This document shows, piece after piece, positions 21,314 to 32,409 of a DNA stretch of 64,000 nt. The stretch covers positions 1 through 64,000 of the forward strand of contig QPMI01000266.1 in NCBI GenBank assembly GCA_004431415.1, written 5' to 3'. A program made the position numbers and the translations under genes. The first letter of the stretch is position 1; the number at the start of each line of letters is the position of its first letter. This DNA is from Cyanophora paradoxa. Taxonomy: Eukaryota; Glaucocystophyceae; Cyanophorales; Cyanophoraceae. The notes beneath the pieces were generated by a model. It was not told the DNA's origin. It saw only the letters and a list, made by a program, of their open reading frames with translations, and searched no databases.

Positions 21314-22030
21314 TTAATACGCTAAAAACATACGCCTGTAAAACGGCAACCCCAATTCTAAGACATAAATAGCTGTTATTATAATAATAGGGACTATTTC
21401 AAGCATATAAAAAATACCACCAATTTGTAACATAATATATGCAAAACCGGCTAAAATTTTTACAAGTGCATGTCCTGCCATCATATTTGCAAAAAGTCGA
21501 ATAGCTAAACTAAATCCACGAGATATATAACTAATGGATTCAATAACAAAAAGGAGTGGTAATAGTATTATAGGTACACCTTTTGGTATAAATAAAAGTA
21601 AGAATCTAATCCCATGAGTATAAATACCATAAATTGTTAACCCTATAAAAAATGATAAAGATAACCCTAATGTTATAATAATATGACTTGTAAATGTAAA
21701 AGAAAACGGAACCATTCCGATTAAATTACCTAAAGCAATAAATAAAAATAAAGTAAATACTAAAGGAAAAAACAATCTTCCCTTTTTGCCATTAATTTCA
21801 GTTACTAAATTGATAAATAAAAAATCATAAATTGATTCTACAAATACTTGCCAACGATCGGGAAAAACTTTTTTAAAGCTTATTGCGCCGCCTGCAATAA
21901 GTAGTAAACAAAAACATGTTAATAGCATATAGAACGATGAATTTGTTAGTGAGATAGTGTATTTTGGTCCAAATAGGCTAAATGGAAATAATGTAACTAT
22001 ATTGAATTGTTCAATGGGGTTTGATAACAT
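21314..22030 (-). CDS. atp6: ATP synthase subunit 6
   Basis: 238-residue subunit a of the Fo proton channel. SLAIRLFANMMAGHALVKIL contains the essential Arg facing the c-ring, and the usual five or six hydrophobic helices are present. Full length with no breaks. Its start is 88 bases from the divergent sdh3. Confidence 0.97.
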   Translation of the reverse strand: MLSNPIEQFNIVTLFPFSLFGPKYTISLTNSSFYMLLTCFCLLLIAGGAISFKKVFPDRWQVFVESIYDFLFINLVTEINGKKGRLFFPLVFTLFLFIALGNLIGMVPFSFTFTSHIIITLGLSLSFFIGLTIYGIYTHGIRFLLLFIPKGVPIILLPLLFVIESISYISRGFSLAIRLFANMMAGHALVKILAGFAYIMLQIGGIFYMLEIVPIIIITAIYVLELGLPFYRRMFLAY

Positions 22031-22117
22031 AAATTTTAATTATAACTATTAGAAATAAACATAAGAATATATGTAAAAAAAAAATATATATATATATACA
22101 TAATTATATACATAATC
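22031..22117. promoter_or_regulatory. Divergent spacer between atp6 and sdh3
   Basis: An 87-base AT-only spacer with a TA-dinucleotide run separates the left-going (atp6, nad5) and right-going (sdh3, rps12) blocks. By position it should hold transcription starts for both directions. I see no recognisable promoter motif. Confidence 0.35.
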
Positions 22118-22552
22118 ATGATTAACAAATTGAAAATAATATCGCCTCATTTAAATATATACAATTTAGAATTGCAATCAGGATTATCTATATTAAATAG
22201 AATTTGTGGTTTAATACTAACGTTATTTATATTTTATTTCATAATAATGGATACTTTATTATATGAAACTTTTATAATTACTCATTTTTCATATATTCTT
22301 TATTATTTATTTGACTTAATACAGGAAGAATATGAATTTACTATTGGTGTGACAATGAGTTTAATCATACTAATACATTTCTTTTGTGGAATTCGCCATA
22401 TAATCTGGGATTTAAATATAGGTTTAACAAAAAAAGCATTAAAAATCAGTCATTTAATAATTATTACTATTATTTTAACTTCGCTTACACTTGATGTTTT
22501 TTTCCAAACATTATTTACTTTAATAGATAATAACTATTTTGAATTAGAATAA
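22118..22552 (+). CDS. sdh3: Succinate dehydrogenase cytochrome b560 subunit
   Basis: 144-residue membrane anchor of complex II. SPHLNIYNLELQSGLSILNRICG matches the family's SPHL.IY......S..HR.TG, although the usual His of HR is Asn here. HFFCGIRHIIWDLNIG carries the heme-ligand His and the GIRHL.WD motif. Three hydrophobic helices. First gene of a plus-strand group with rps12, rps7 and rps10. Confidence 0.92.
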   Translation: MINKLKIISPHLNIYNLELQSGLSILNRICGLILTLFIFYFIIMDTLLYETFIITHFSYILYYLFDLIQEEYEFTIGVTMSLIILIHFFCGIRHIIWDLNIGLTKKALKISHLIIITIILTSLTLDVFFQTLFTLIDNNYFELE

Positions 22553-22583
22553 TACTAAGAATTTGTTTTTTCCAATTTATTTT

Positions 22584-22956
22584 ATGCCAACAATAAATCA
22601 ATTAACTATAAATCGAAGACACAAAAAAAAAAAAAAAGTAAATCACCTGCATTAAAAAAATCACCCCAAAAAAAGGGGTTTGTCTACAAGTAAGAATAAC
22701 TACACCAAAAAAACCTAATTCTGCAAAAAGGAAAGTTGCTCGAATAAAGCTTAAAAATAACAGAACAATAACGGCATATATACCTGGGGAAGGCCACAAT
22801 TTACAGCGTTATTCTAATGTACTAGTTCGCGGTGGGCGTGTAAAAGATTTACCTGGGGTAAAATATCATATAATACGTGGTAAATTTGATCTGGTAGGAG
22901 TGAAAAATAGACGATCTAGCCGTTCTAAATATGGTATTAGGAAAAGGATGTATTAA
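22584..22956 (+). CDS. rps12: Ribosomal protein S12 (two frameshifts)
   Basis: uS12, the decoding-centre protein. It starts [19 protein letters not shown] one-base deficit in the 15-A run (22623-22637) and another in the 7-A run near 22674 shift the frame; between and after them the sequence reads [14 protein letters not shown] and then [18 protein letters not shown] and PGEGHNLQ, as expected. With both runs one base longer the product has 124 residues, the usual length. Confidence 0.95.
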
Positions 22957-23016
22957 TATTTTTTATTTTAATTTCCTATAAAAATAATTTATAAATTCAT
23001 TTAGTATAATAAAACA

Positions 23017-23441
23017 ATGATTAGCTCAAAATTTTTGGTACTAAAAATTATCAATAATTTAACAAAAAATGGAAAAAAATTCATGGCTGAACGAGTGATG
23101 TGTAACTTACTTAATTTATTACAAAAAAATATAATATAAATCCAATAAAAATTTTATGGATTGTTTTAAAAAAAATAAAACCAAGTGTTGAAATGATCAA
23201 TAGACGTAAAAGCGGTAAGATCTATCAAATACCAAAAATTATAAAACCAAAAAGACAGCTTAAAATAGCAATTAAATGGCTATTTAATAATAACTATTCA
23301 CAAAAAAAAAATACATTAGAATATAATTTATTCAATGAAATCAATGGTATTATTAATCTAAAAAGTGAATGTTTAAAAAAAAAAGAAAAACTTCACCGAT
23401 TAGCGGAATCCAATAGAATTTACTTGCATTATCGTTGGTAA
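23017..23441 (+). CDS. rps7: Ribosomal protein S7 (one frameshift)
   Basis: uS7, small-subunit head. The start at 23017 gives MISSKFLVLKIINNLTKNGK. The frame breaks near 23133 (7-A run, one short) and resumes as NPIKILWIVLKKIKPSVEM, then RRKSGKIYQIPK and a C-terminal HRLAESNRIYLHYRW. Restored length is about 141 residues, slightly short for S7. It follows rps12 as in the bacterial str operon. Confidence 0.93.
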
Positions 23442-23488
23442 TTGTAAAATAATTACTAAAAACTATATACATACAGCAGAATTAATAT

Positions 23489-23812
23489 ATGATCAAAATT
23501 TACATTTTCTCACATTACTTTTTAGCGATAAATTTTTTTGTAAAAACAATAACCTATTGTTTAAGCTTAAAAAAAATACCTTTTAAAGTATACCCTCAAC
23601 CAAAAAAGTGTTCAATATTGACTACATTAAGATCCCCTCATGTAAATAAAAATTCAATGGAACATTTTAAAATAGAAAAATTTAAATATATAATCGAAAT
23701 TAATAACATAAACAACAAAATATCTAAAAAAATTTTTAACAAATTATATTATTATTGTCCAGCTGGTTTAACTTTTTATATTAAATATCAAACAAATGAG
23801 TTTAAAAAATAA
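23489..23812 (+). CDS. rps10: Ribosomal protein S10
   Basis: 107 residues. The diagnostic uS10 block TTLRSPHVNKNSMEHFKIEK (family: VLRSPHVnKkSREqFE) lies mid-protein, preceded by PFKVYPQPKK. It follows rps7. S10 is retained in only some mitochondrial genomes. Confidence 0.94.
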   Translation: MIKIYIFSHYFLAINFFVKTITYCLSLKKIPFKVYPQPKKCSILTTLRSPHVNKNSMEHFKIEKFKYIIEINNINNKISKKIFNKLYYYCPAGLTFYIKYQTNEFKK

Positions 23813-23828
23813 ATAATTTAATAATTTT

Positions 23829-23901
23829 GGGTGTATAGCTCAGTAGGTAGAGCATTTGACTTTTAATCAAGTGGTCTTAGGTTCAACCCCTAATACACCC
23901 A
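23829..23901 (+). tRNA. trnK(uuu): tRNA-Lys(UUU)
   Basis: Acceptor GGGTGTA/TACACCC, anticodon loop TTTTAAT. Confidence 0.94.
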
Positions 23902-23942
23902 AAATAAAAGATATTTTTAATACTGTAACATATATTTTAATT

Positions 23943-24024
23943 ACTTCTATGGTGAAACTGGTAGACACAAAAAACTCAAAATTTTTTGCCGAAAGGTGTG
24001 TTGGTTCAAATCCGACTAGAAGTA
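23943..24024 (+). tRNA. trnL(caa): tRNA-Leu(CAA)
   Basis: Acceptor ACTTCTA/TAGAAGT, anticodon CAA in a loop closed by AAAAA/TTTTT, class II variable arm. Confidence 0.92.
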
Positions 24025-24054
24025 ATTTATTTTAATATTTCTTTATTATATATA

Positions 24055-24090
24055 AATACAGTTTAGTCGTAATTTTGACTAAACTGTATT
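24055..24090. terminator. Perfect 14-bp hairpin between convergent blocks
   Basis: ATACAGTTTAGTC and its exact complement form a 14-bp stem with the 8-base loop GTAATTTT. It lies where the plus-strand trnL(CAA) and the minus-strand cox1 converge and would be formed in either transcript. The position suggests a 3'-end, processing or termination element. Confidence 0.6.
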
Positions 24091-24108
24091 ATATTTATTT
24101 AATTTAAA

Positions 24109-25713
<1,605 letters not shown>

Positions 25714-25770
25714 TTATATATATAACAATATTTTCATATTGTTAATTATAATGTTTTTCATTATAATTTT

Positions 25771-25845
25771 TCAGGGTGGAAGGATTTGAACCTTCGACCT
25801 TCTGTACCCAAAACAGTTACGCTAACCAAACTGCGCTACACCCCG
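25771..25845 (-). tRNA. trnP(ugg): tRNA-Pro(UGG)
   Basis: Acceptor CGGGGTG/CACCCTG, anticodon loop TTTGGGT. Confidence 0.93.
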
Positions 25846-25932
25846 ATATTTAGATAAAATGATAATATTTTTTTATTATACTAAGATTATACTGGCAATA
25901 TTATTATATGATTATAATACTATTTAAATTTG

Positions 25933-27459
25933 TTAAATTGACATGATTATAATATCTAATAGAACATTAGGGCATAAAAAGAAAAAAAGTATAAATAATA
26001 AAATTAATCCTAATATTAATGATTTTTCACGATCTATATCTAATAGAATTGAATAATTATTTATTTTTTCAAAATACATGCTTTTTATCACGCGCAAATA
26101 ATAAAAACAAGAAACGGCACTAGTTAGTATTCCTACAAGTGATAAAAAATATTTTTCTTGTGTTATTGCTGCAATAAAAATATATAATTTTGCAAAAAAT
26201 CCAGCTAAGGGCGGTATACCAGCCATTGATAATAGGATAAGTGTTAAACTTAAAGCTAATATAGGATTAATAATATTTAAGGCTTTTATATCTGTAATGT
26301 ATTTAAGTAAAGTTACTCCAAAAGTTTTACGTAATGAAAGTAATATTAAAAAAAAAGCAATAGATGTTGTTATATAAACTATAATATACAAAATTGTTGC
26401 TTGAAAACCTTCTAAACCATAAACAATTAAATACAATCCAATTAATATATAGCCGATATTAGTAATTGTACTATATGCTGCAAGTCTTTTTAGTCGTTTT
26501 TGATATAAAGCTCCAAATGAGCCAATAATTAAAGATAGTATAGCAGTTATAAAAAAAATGTTAGAATTTATATCTAAATTAAACAATATCGGAAAAAAAG
26601 GTATTGTTATTAATTTTATTAAAAAAAAAATACTGCCTATTTTTGAAGCAGTAGATAAATACGCTGTAATAGATGTGGGTGATCCTTCGTAAACATCCGG
26701 TGCCCATATATGGAATGGTGCTGCATTTATTTTAAATAAAAAACCAATAATAATTAAAATATTTGCGAATAATAAACCTGATAATTCATAAGTATCATGT
26801 GTAATTATGTTATTATTTCGAAATTCAAAAAAATATATTGAAAAAAAAACGTTTATTTTATCAAAATATAATGTACCCGAAATTCCATAAATTAAGCTTA
26901 ATCCAAATAGCAAAATACCTGAGGAAAAAGCACTTAAAATCAAATATTTAATACTTGCTTCTAAACTTTTTTCAGAATTTCTTTTTATAGCTATTAAAAT
27001 ATACATAGCTAATGTTTGTAGTTCTAATGCCATATAAGCGGAAAATAAATTAAAGGAATTAATTAATAAAATAGAAGCAATAATAACAAAACTCAATAAT
27101 ACCACATATTCATATTGATTAATTTTTTCATTTTTTACATAATTAAGAGAAGAAAATAAAACAATAATTGAAATTATAAACAAAAAAATTTTAGTAAATG
27201 TATAAAACCCATTTAGTTGTAAAACTTTATCAAATAAAAAAATATTTTGTAAATTTATACTATCTATAAGTAATAATATATATATGCTTGCGCTTAAAAT
27301 TAAAAGCCATATTGCATTTTTAATTAAAATGGGTTGTTTAGTACTAGAAGATAAATTATACCAAAAAAGGCCAAAAACCAGAAGTATTAAAATATTTATA
27401 CAAAAATAGAATTCAGGTATAAAATATATAAAATGATTGTAATGAAATAAATATGACAT
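25933..27459 (-). CDS. nad2: NADH dehydrogenase subunit 2
   Basis: 508 residues, an antiporter-like subunit of complex I. Family elements: AAPFHIWAPDVYEGSPTS, the helix-7 Lys region KIGSIFFLIKL, and AGIPPLAGFFAKLYIF. Full-length bacterial-type size; intact. Confidence 0.97.
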   Translation of the reverse strand: MSYLFHYNHFIYFIPEFYFCINILILLVFGLFWYNLSSSTKQPILIKNAIWLLILSASIYILLLIDSINLQNIFLFDKVLQLNGFYTFTKIFLFIISIIVLFSSLNYVKNEKINQYEYVVLLSFVIIASILLINSFNLFSAYMALELQTLAMYILIAIKRNSEKSLEASIKYLILSAFSSGILLFGLSLIYGISGTLYFDKINVFFSIYFFEFRNNNIITHDTYELSGLLFANILIIIGFLFKINAAPFHIWAPDVYEGSPTSITAYLSTASKIGSIFFLIKLITIPFFPILFNLDINSNIFFITAILSLIIGSFGALYQKRLKRLAAYSTITNIGYILIGLYLIVYGLEGFQATILYIIVYITTSIAFFLILLSLRKTFGVTLLKYITDIKALNIINPILALSLTLILLSMAGIPPLAGFFAKLYIFIAAITQEKYFLSLVGILTSAVSCFYYLRVIKSMYFEKINNYSILLDIDREKSLILGLILLFILFFFLCPNVLLDIIIMSI

Positions 27460-27507
27460 ATAGAGTTTTCAGTATTAATATAATAAAATATTAAATAATA
27501 AAATATA

Positions 27508-27579
27508 AGGCTAAAAAAGGAATTGAACCTTTATTCTAAAATTTGCAATTTTATACATTACCAATTATGTTATTTAGCC
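27508..27579 (-). tRNA. trnC(gca): tRNA-Cys(GCA)
   Basis: Acceptor GGCTAAA/TTTAGCC, anticodon loop TTGCAAA. Confidence 0.92.
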
Positions 27580-27669
27580 GGAATATTATAGATTTATATT
27601 AATACTTATATATAAAATGTTATGTTTTTGTATACTGTATATAATTAAAATACTAATTCTTATTTTTAT
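27580..27669. promoter_or_regulatory. Divergent spacer between trnC and trnQ
   Basis: This 90-base AT-rich gap separates the minus-strand nad2/cox1 block from the long plus-strand block that runs to trnY at 53196. It is the only strand switch upstream of nad4 and the rRNAs, so a plus-strand promoter is expected here. No motif was recognised. Confidence 0.3.
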
Positions 27670-27741
27670 TGGGATATAGCCAAGTGGTAAGGCTACGGAT
27701 TTTGAATTCGTTATTCAAAGGTTCGAATCCTTTTATCCCAT
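27670..27741 (+). tRNA. trnQ(uug): tRNA-Gln(UUG)
   Basis: Acceptor TGGGATA/TATCCCA, anticodon loop TTTTGAA. U1-A72 as in bacterial tRNA-Gln. Confidence 0.94.
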
Positions 27742-27777
27742 TTCTAATTTTGTTATATTAAAAAATTCATAATAAAA

Positions 27778-27851
27778 ATGCTTGTAGCTCAACAGGATAG
27801 AGCAACAGATTACGAAATTGGAGGTTGAGAGTTCAAATCTTTCCAAGCATG
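27778..27851 (+). tRNA. trnR(acg): tRNA-Arg(ACG)
   Basis: Perfect acceptor ATGCTTG/CAAGCAT, anticodon ACG within TTACGAA. The anticodon stem has weak or mismatched ends. A34 would be read as inosine if modified as in bacteria. Confidence 0.85.
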
Positions 27852-27971
27852 CTTCTATTTAAAACACGTATATATATAATAAAATTTTTTGTACTTAATT
27901 ATTTATTATATAATTAAATATTTGAATATAAAAATAATTATATATTATATAATTTATTAAAAATCGAATCA

Positions 27972-29423
27972 ATGAATATTCTTGCATCTTTAATTTTAAC
28001 CCCAATTATTGGTAGTATATTAATTTTTTTTCTGAAATCTCAAAGAAATATAAAGATTGTTGGTATTACAACAACACTAATTACATTATTTTTATCAATT
28101 ATTTTATGGATTATTTTTAATAATTTATTTATTTATCCACAGCATGTAATAACAATAAATTGGATACCTATTGAGAATTTTCAGCCAAAACTTGGAGTTG
28201 ATGGAATATCTCTTTTTTTTATTATTTTAAGTACAGCGATTATACCAATTTGTTTAATGGCTAGTTTACAAGGAATAAAAAAACAACTTCGAGAATTTTT
28301 TATATGTTTTTTGTTATTAGAGAGTTTATTAATTCTTGTATTTTCTTCTTTTGATTTATTTTTATTTTATTTATTTTTTGAAGGTGTATTAATACCGATG
28401 TTCTTAATAATAGGAGTATGGGGTTCCAGAGAAAGAAAAATTCGTGCTGGTTATTATTTTTTCTTATATACTTTAATAGGTTCTGTTTTAATGTTATTGG
28501 GTATTATTTGGATTTATTATAAAACAGGTACGACGGATTTAACAATATTGTATCAAATAAAATTTGATGAAACAGAGCAGTTATTATTATGGCTAGCTTT
28601 TTTTTCTTCTTTTGCTGTTAAAGTTCCTATGATTCCTTTCCACATATGGTTGCCAGAAGCCCATGTTGAATCTCCTACAGCTGGGTCTTTAATGTTAGCT
28701 GGTGTACTTTTAAAATTAGGAACATATGGATTTTTACGTTTTTCTATACCATTATTTCCAATGGCTAGTATCTATTTTACCCCTCTTATATATACTATGA
28801 GTTTAATTGGAATTATTTACGGATCTCTAACCACATTACGACAAATTGATTTAAAAAAAATAATTGCATATTCATCGGTTGCCCATATGAGTTTTGTCAC
28901 TTTAGGTTTATTTGGATTAAATGTACAGTCAATTGAAGGTTCTATAATGTTAATGATAAGTCATGGTATTGTTAGTCCTGCTTTATTTTTGCTTGTTGGT
29001 ATTTTATATGATCGTTATCATACCCGTTTATTGTACTATTATAGTGGATTAGTTCATATTATGCCTATATTTGCATTATTTTTTGTTTTTTTTACAATGG
29101 CAAATATAAGTTTACCGGGTACAAGCAGTTTTGTTGGGGAATTTTTAAGTTTACTTGGTGTATATCAGAATAATAATTCTGTTGCTATTATTGCAACTTT
29201 AGGAATTATTTTGGGTGCAGCATATGCATTATGGTTATGTAATAGAATAATTTTTGGCGTGATAAAAATTGATTATATAGGGTATATTGGCGATATTACA
29301 AAACGTGAATTTATTTTGTTGTTGATATTATCATTAGCTACTATATTTATTGGTATTTATCCAAATATTTTTTTTTCATCAATGCATGTAAGTGTTAGTT
29401 ATTTAATAACACAGTTATTTTAA
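27972..29423 (+). CDS. nad4: NADH dehydrogenase subunit 4
   Basis: 483 residues, the antiporter-like ND4 subunit. FFEGVLIPMFLIIGVWGSRE and LPEAHVESPTAGS are diagnostic, and the length is normal. Intact. First protein gene of the long plus-strand block; trnR(ACG) is 120 bases upstream. Confidence 0.98.
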   Translation: MNILASLILTPIIGSILIFFLKSQRNIKIVGITTTLITLFLSIILWIIFNNLFIYPQHVITINWIPIENFQPKLGVDGISLFFIILSTAIIPICLMASLQGIKKQLREFFICFLLLESLLILVFSSFDLFLFYLFFEGVLIPMFLIIGVWGSRERKIRAGYYFFLYTLIGSVLMLLGIIWIYYKTGTTDLTILYQIKFDETEQLLLWLAFFSSFAVKVPMIPFHIWLPEAHVESPTAGSLMLAGVLLKLGTYGFLRFSIPLFPMASIYFTPLIYTMSLIGIIYGSLTTLRQIDLKKIIAYSSVAHMSFVTLGLFGLNVQSIEGSIMLMISHGIVSPALFLLVGILYDRYHTRLLYYYSGLVHIMPIFALFFVFFTMANISLPGTSSFVGEFLSLLGVYQNNNSVAIIATLGIILGAAYALWLCNRIIFGVIKIDYIGYIGDITKREFILLLILSLATIFIGIYPNIFFSSMHVSVSYLITQLF

Positions 29424-29449
29424 AGTAAAATATCTTCATTAAATTATAA

Positions 29450-29530
29450 ACAGGTATGATGAAATTGGTAGACATGTTTGATTTAGGCTCAAGTGGTTAA
29501 ACCATGCAGGTTCGAGTCCTGCTACCTGTA
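29450..29530 (+). tRNA. trnL(uag): tRNA-Leu(UAG)
   Basis: Acceptor ACAGGTA/TACCTGT, anticodon loop TTTAGGC. With trnL(UAA) and trnL(CAA) all leucine codons can be read. Confidence 0.93.
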
Positions 29531-29622
29531 GTTTGTTTTATTATTTTCAATTTATAAATTATAATAAATTTAATTGTTTTTAATTTTTAGGATCAAATAG
29601 TAACAAGACATATATATATATA

Positions 29623-31065
29623 ATGGGCGCACTAACTTCAAAACCATATGCCTTTATGGCAAGACCTTGGGAATTAACTAGTATTGAAACAATTGATGTT
29701 CTAGATTCAGCATGTTCTGCTATTCGTGTTGATTATAAAGGTAATTTTATAATGCGTATTTTACCTAATCTTAACAATTTAATCGATCAAAATTTTATTT
29801 CTGATAAGACAAGATTTTCCCATGATGGAATAAAATTGCAACGAATTTTAACACCTTTGTTAAAAGAAAATGATACATATCATAATATTAATTGGGAAAA
29901 TGCTTTTGCATTATTAAGAAAAAAAATAAATCAAGAAAATAAATTGAAAATATCTGGAATTGCCGGAAGATTGGTTGATTTGGAATCCTCTATTGCTCTA
30001 AAAAAATTAATAAATTCGTTTGGATCAAATAACTGTTTTAATTCAGAGAATATTAAATTAAATTGTGATTTCAAAACAAATTATATTTTTAATAATAATT
30101 TATTAAATAATACTACAGATTTTTGTTTACTAATTGGTTTAAATTCACGTTTGGAAATACCAACAGTAAATATAAAATTACGTCATTTATTTTATAGTAA
30201 AAATCTACATATTTCAGTAATTGGTTCAAAAATAAATTTGTCCTACCCAGTAGAACAACAGAGTATAAATGCTGTTACGCTTATAAAAATACTTGAAGGT
30301 AAACATTGTTTATGTCATAAAATTGTTAAATCAAAGAATCCTTTGATTCTTATAGGATCAAGTTATTTTCAAAGATCTGATTTTTTTTCACTGAATAATT
30401 TTTTACAATGGTTTAATTATAAAATAAATACTCTAAATATAAATTTAAATATTCAAATAGTTTTAAACGCGGCCAGCAATCCTGGTTTTTTTGATATAGG
30501 GTTCAATCAATTGGATAATTATGCTATAAATAATTCAAAATTAATTTATTTACTTGGTGTTGACGAGTTAACTACATTAAGATATTTAAAAAAAAATATA
30601 CAAAATACATTTGTTATTTATCAAGGTCATCATGGGGATAGTGGTGCAAAAATTTCAAATTTAATTTTCCCATCTTACAGTTATTTAGAAAAAGATTCAA
30701 CCTATATGAATTTAAATGGTAAAATTCGTCAAACAAAAAAAATAATAACACCAGTTTCGACTTATTCTCGTGAAGATTGGAAAATTATTGTTGCTTTAAG
30801 TCAGTATTTAAATTCACCAAATTTTTTCAATTTTGATTTAACTGAATTAAAAAATAATATAAATATTTTAAAAAATTATAATTTTTATAATTTAAAAAAT
30901 TTTTATACTATTAATTCACCAATTTTGCAACGTAGCTTGAAAATCTATAATAAAACATTTCATTACCCATTATATAATTTTTATACAACAGATGCAATAA
31001 CGCGTGCTTCAAAAACAATGATTAAATGTGATAAAATAATTAAAAAATATTTTAATTTTATATAA
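29623..31065 (+). CDS. nad11: NADH dehydrogenase subunit 11, molybdopterin-fold half only
   Basis: 480 residues. It begins MGALTSKPYAFMARPWELT, which in whole Nad11/NuoG lies just after the N-terminal Fe-S cluster domain. It then follows the family: DVLDSACSAIRVDYKGN, RILPNLN and SDKTRFSHDGIKLQRI near the start, and GHHGDSGAKISNLIFPSYSYLEKDSTYMN later. The roughly 230-residue N-terminal Fe-S domain is absent. Upstream there is only trnL(UAG) 92 bases away, and I saw no such domain elsewhere in the unit. The missing half is presumably nuclear. The clean ATG argues for a separate gene, not a truncation. Confidence 0.92.
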   Translation: MGALTSKPYAFMARPWELTSIETIDVLDSACSAIRVDYKGNFIMRILPNLNNLIDQNFISDKTRFSHDGIKLQRILTPLLKENDTYHNINWENAFALLRKKINQENKLKISGIAGRLVDLESSIALKKLINSFGSNNCFNSENIKLNCDFKTNYIFNNNLLNNTTDFCLLIGLNSRLEIPTVNIKLRHLFYSKNLHISVIGSKINLSYPVEQQSINAVTLIKILEGKHCLCHKIVKSKNPLILIGSSYFQRSDFFSLNNFLQWFNYKINTLNINLNIQIVLNAASNPGFFDIGFNQLDNYAINNSKLIYLLGVDELTTLRYLKKNIQNTFVIYQGHHGDSGAKISNLIFPSYSYLEKDSTYMNLNGKIRQTKKIITPVSTYSREDWKIIVALSQYLNSPNFFNFDLTELKNNINILKNYNFYNLKNFYTINSPILQRSLKIYNKTFHYPLYNFYTTDAITRASKTMIKCDKIIKKYFNFI

Positions 31066-31149
31066 AATAATTTAATTTATCAATATGTTTTAAATATATT
31101 ATTTAATACAAATAAGCTAAGCTGAACAAATTTTTTTTTATTTGAAGAT

Positions 31150-31839
31150 ATGCAATTTTTAGTATTATTTTTAATATTTATATTCAACATTATTAAATAT
31201 CAAATGTTTAATAAATATTTAAAAATATTGAACTCTATTAAACTACAGAAAATGAATATATTTAATCACTTCCTATTTTATTATATGTTATCTTTTATTG
31301 GACAAAGCATAACACAAGTATCTGAGGATTTAGGAATAGAACGCAAAAGATGTTATTTAGCGTTTGTACGCGGGGACCTTAATGTATGGAAAAAACGACT
31401 GGAATTGTTATCTTCGGAGGAAATTGAAAAACTTCGAAAACAAATTCGTTATGAATTTGCAAAATATACATCAAATACACTACAAGACCTCTTTTTGATT
31501 GACTTTGATATGATAAATGCAAATTATTATTTATCGATGGATTATAGCAATCTGGTCTGGCTTCAAACGGCTGTTGGAATATTTAGATGGTTTGTATTAA
31601 CTCGTGATCAATTTACCACGTTAAATGAGGATTTCTATTGTTTATGTTTTTGTTTAGAAATTAATGGCTATATTCCTGGAGATCATCTCAAATTATTAGA
31701 AAAAGCTATCACTCACGTGTTTAGAGAGCGATACCCTAACGAATATTTTGAAATGAATACACTAGATATGGGTTTTTTAACATGGGATGAATACAATGAG
31801 ATTATCGCTAATGCGCTAAATCAATTTGATGACGAGTAA
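31150..31839 (+). CDS. orf229, unknown family shared with orf166
   Basis: 229 residues with a hydrophobic N-terminal segment, then a soluble acidic domain. From about residue 60 it aligns with the ORF at 54803-54197: ERKRCYLAFVRGDLNVWKKR against KQRFYLSFVHLDLEIWLKR; SMDYSNLVWLQTAVGIFRWF against EMDFSNLILLKTAIGFFQWF; WDEYNEIIANALNQFDD against WDEYLTIIANALDRFDD. Function not recognised. It stands between nad11 and a run of pseudogene fragments. Confidence 0.7.
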   Translation: MQFLVLFLIFIFNIIKYQMFNKYLKILNSIKLQKMNIFNHFLFYYMLSFIGQSITQVSEDLGIERKRCYLAFVRGDLNVWKKRLELLSSEEIEKLRKQIRYEFAKYTSNTLQDLFLIDFDMINANYYLSMDYSNLVWLQTAVGIFRWFVLTRDQFTTLNEDFYCLCFCLEINGYIPGDHLKLLEKAITHVFRERYPNEYFEMNTLDMGFLTWDEYNEIIANALNQFDDE

Positions 31840-31954
31840 TAAAATAACCCCCAGCTTTAAGATAAAGGGATTTTTTTAAAATTTCCAAGTATGTTGCAAA
31901 TCTATTTTCAGAACCCCATAACTCCTATAATCATATAATTTATTAATTAATATT

Positions 31955-32152
31955 GAATTAATGCTTTTAGTAATTTATTTATATTTTGTTATATTTTTAG
32001 TTTTTATTGATGATATTGTTGGAGAAATAAGTGCATTAATTATTTTAACTATAGCGATGGCTGAATGAGCTGTCGAATTAGCATTACTTATTGTATACTA
32101 TAGAATAATAGGAGCGATTAGTATTAATAAAATAAATTTATTGCATAGATAA
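31955..32152 (+). pseudogene. nad4L fragment (3' part)
   Basis: Translates as IELMLLVIYLYFVIFLV, then AMAE, a TGA, and AVELALLIVYYRI to INLLHR and a stop. This parallels the C-terminal two thirds of the intact nad4L at 56371-56679. The in-frame TGA replaces Ser in AAAES. Same neighbour as the real gene: a trnS(GCU) follows. Confidence 0.85.
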
Positions 32153-32167
32153 ATGTTAATTATTGGG

Positions 32168-32252
32168 GGAGGGGTGGCTGAGTGGTTTAAAGCGTTCGCT
32201 TGCTAAGCGAAAGAATGTCAAAATTCCGTAGGTTCAAATCCTATTCCCTCCT
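32168..32252 (+). tRNA. trnS(gcu): Second tRNA-Ser(GCU), diverged copy
   Basis: Paralogue of the trnS at 56270-56354 with anticodon GCT in CGCTTGCTAAGCG. The acceptor GGAGGGG/TCCCTCC still pairs, with compensated changes relative to the other copy, so it may be functional. It lies directly after the nad4L fragment, in the same order as the intact locus. Confidence 0.82.
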
Positions 32253-32409
32253 ATATAATAAATATTTTAATTTAAATAATTTAATTGTGTATATAATAGA
32301 TAATAATAATTTAAAAGCGTTAAATTAAATTTTGGGTTACAAAATTCCACCAACTTGAAAACAAATATTATTCTCGAATTAAATTGTTTATATAAATTAA
32401 TGATTTTTT

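Noticed and set aside
22602-22799. Open frame on the minus strand, 65 codons
   Set aside because: Antisense to rps12, which is certain; the frame exists because the complement of Lys-rich codons lacks stops.
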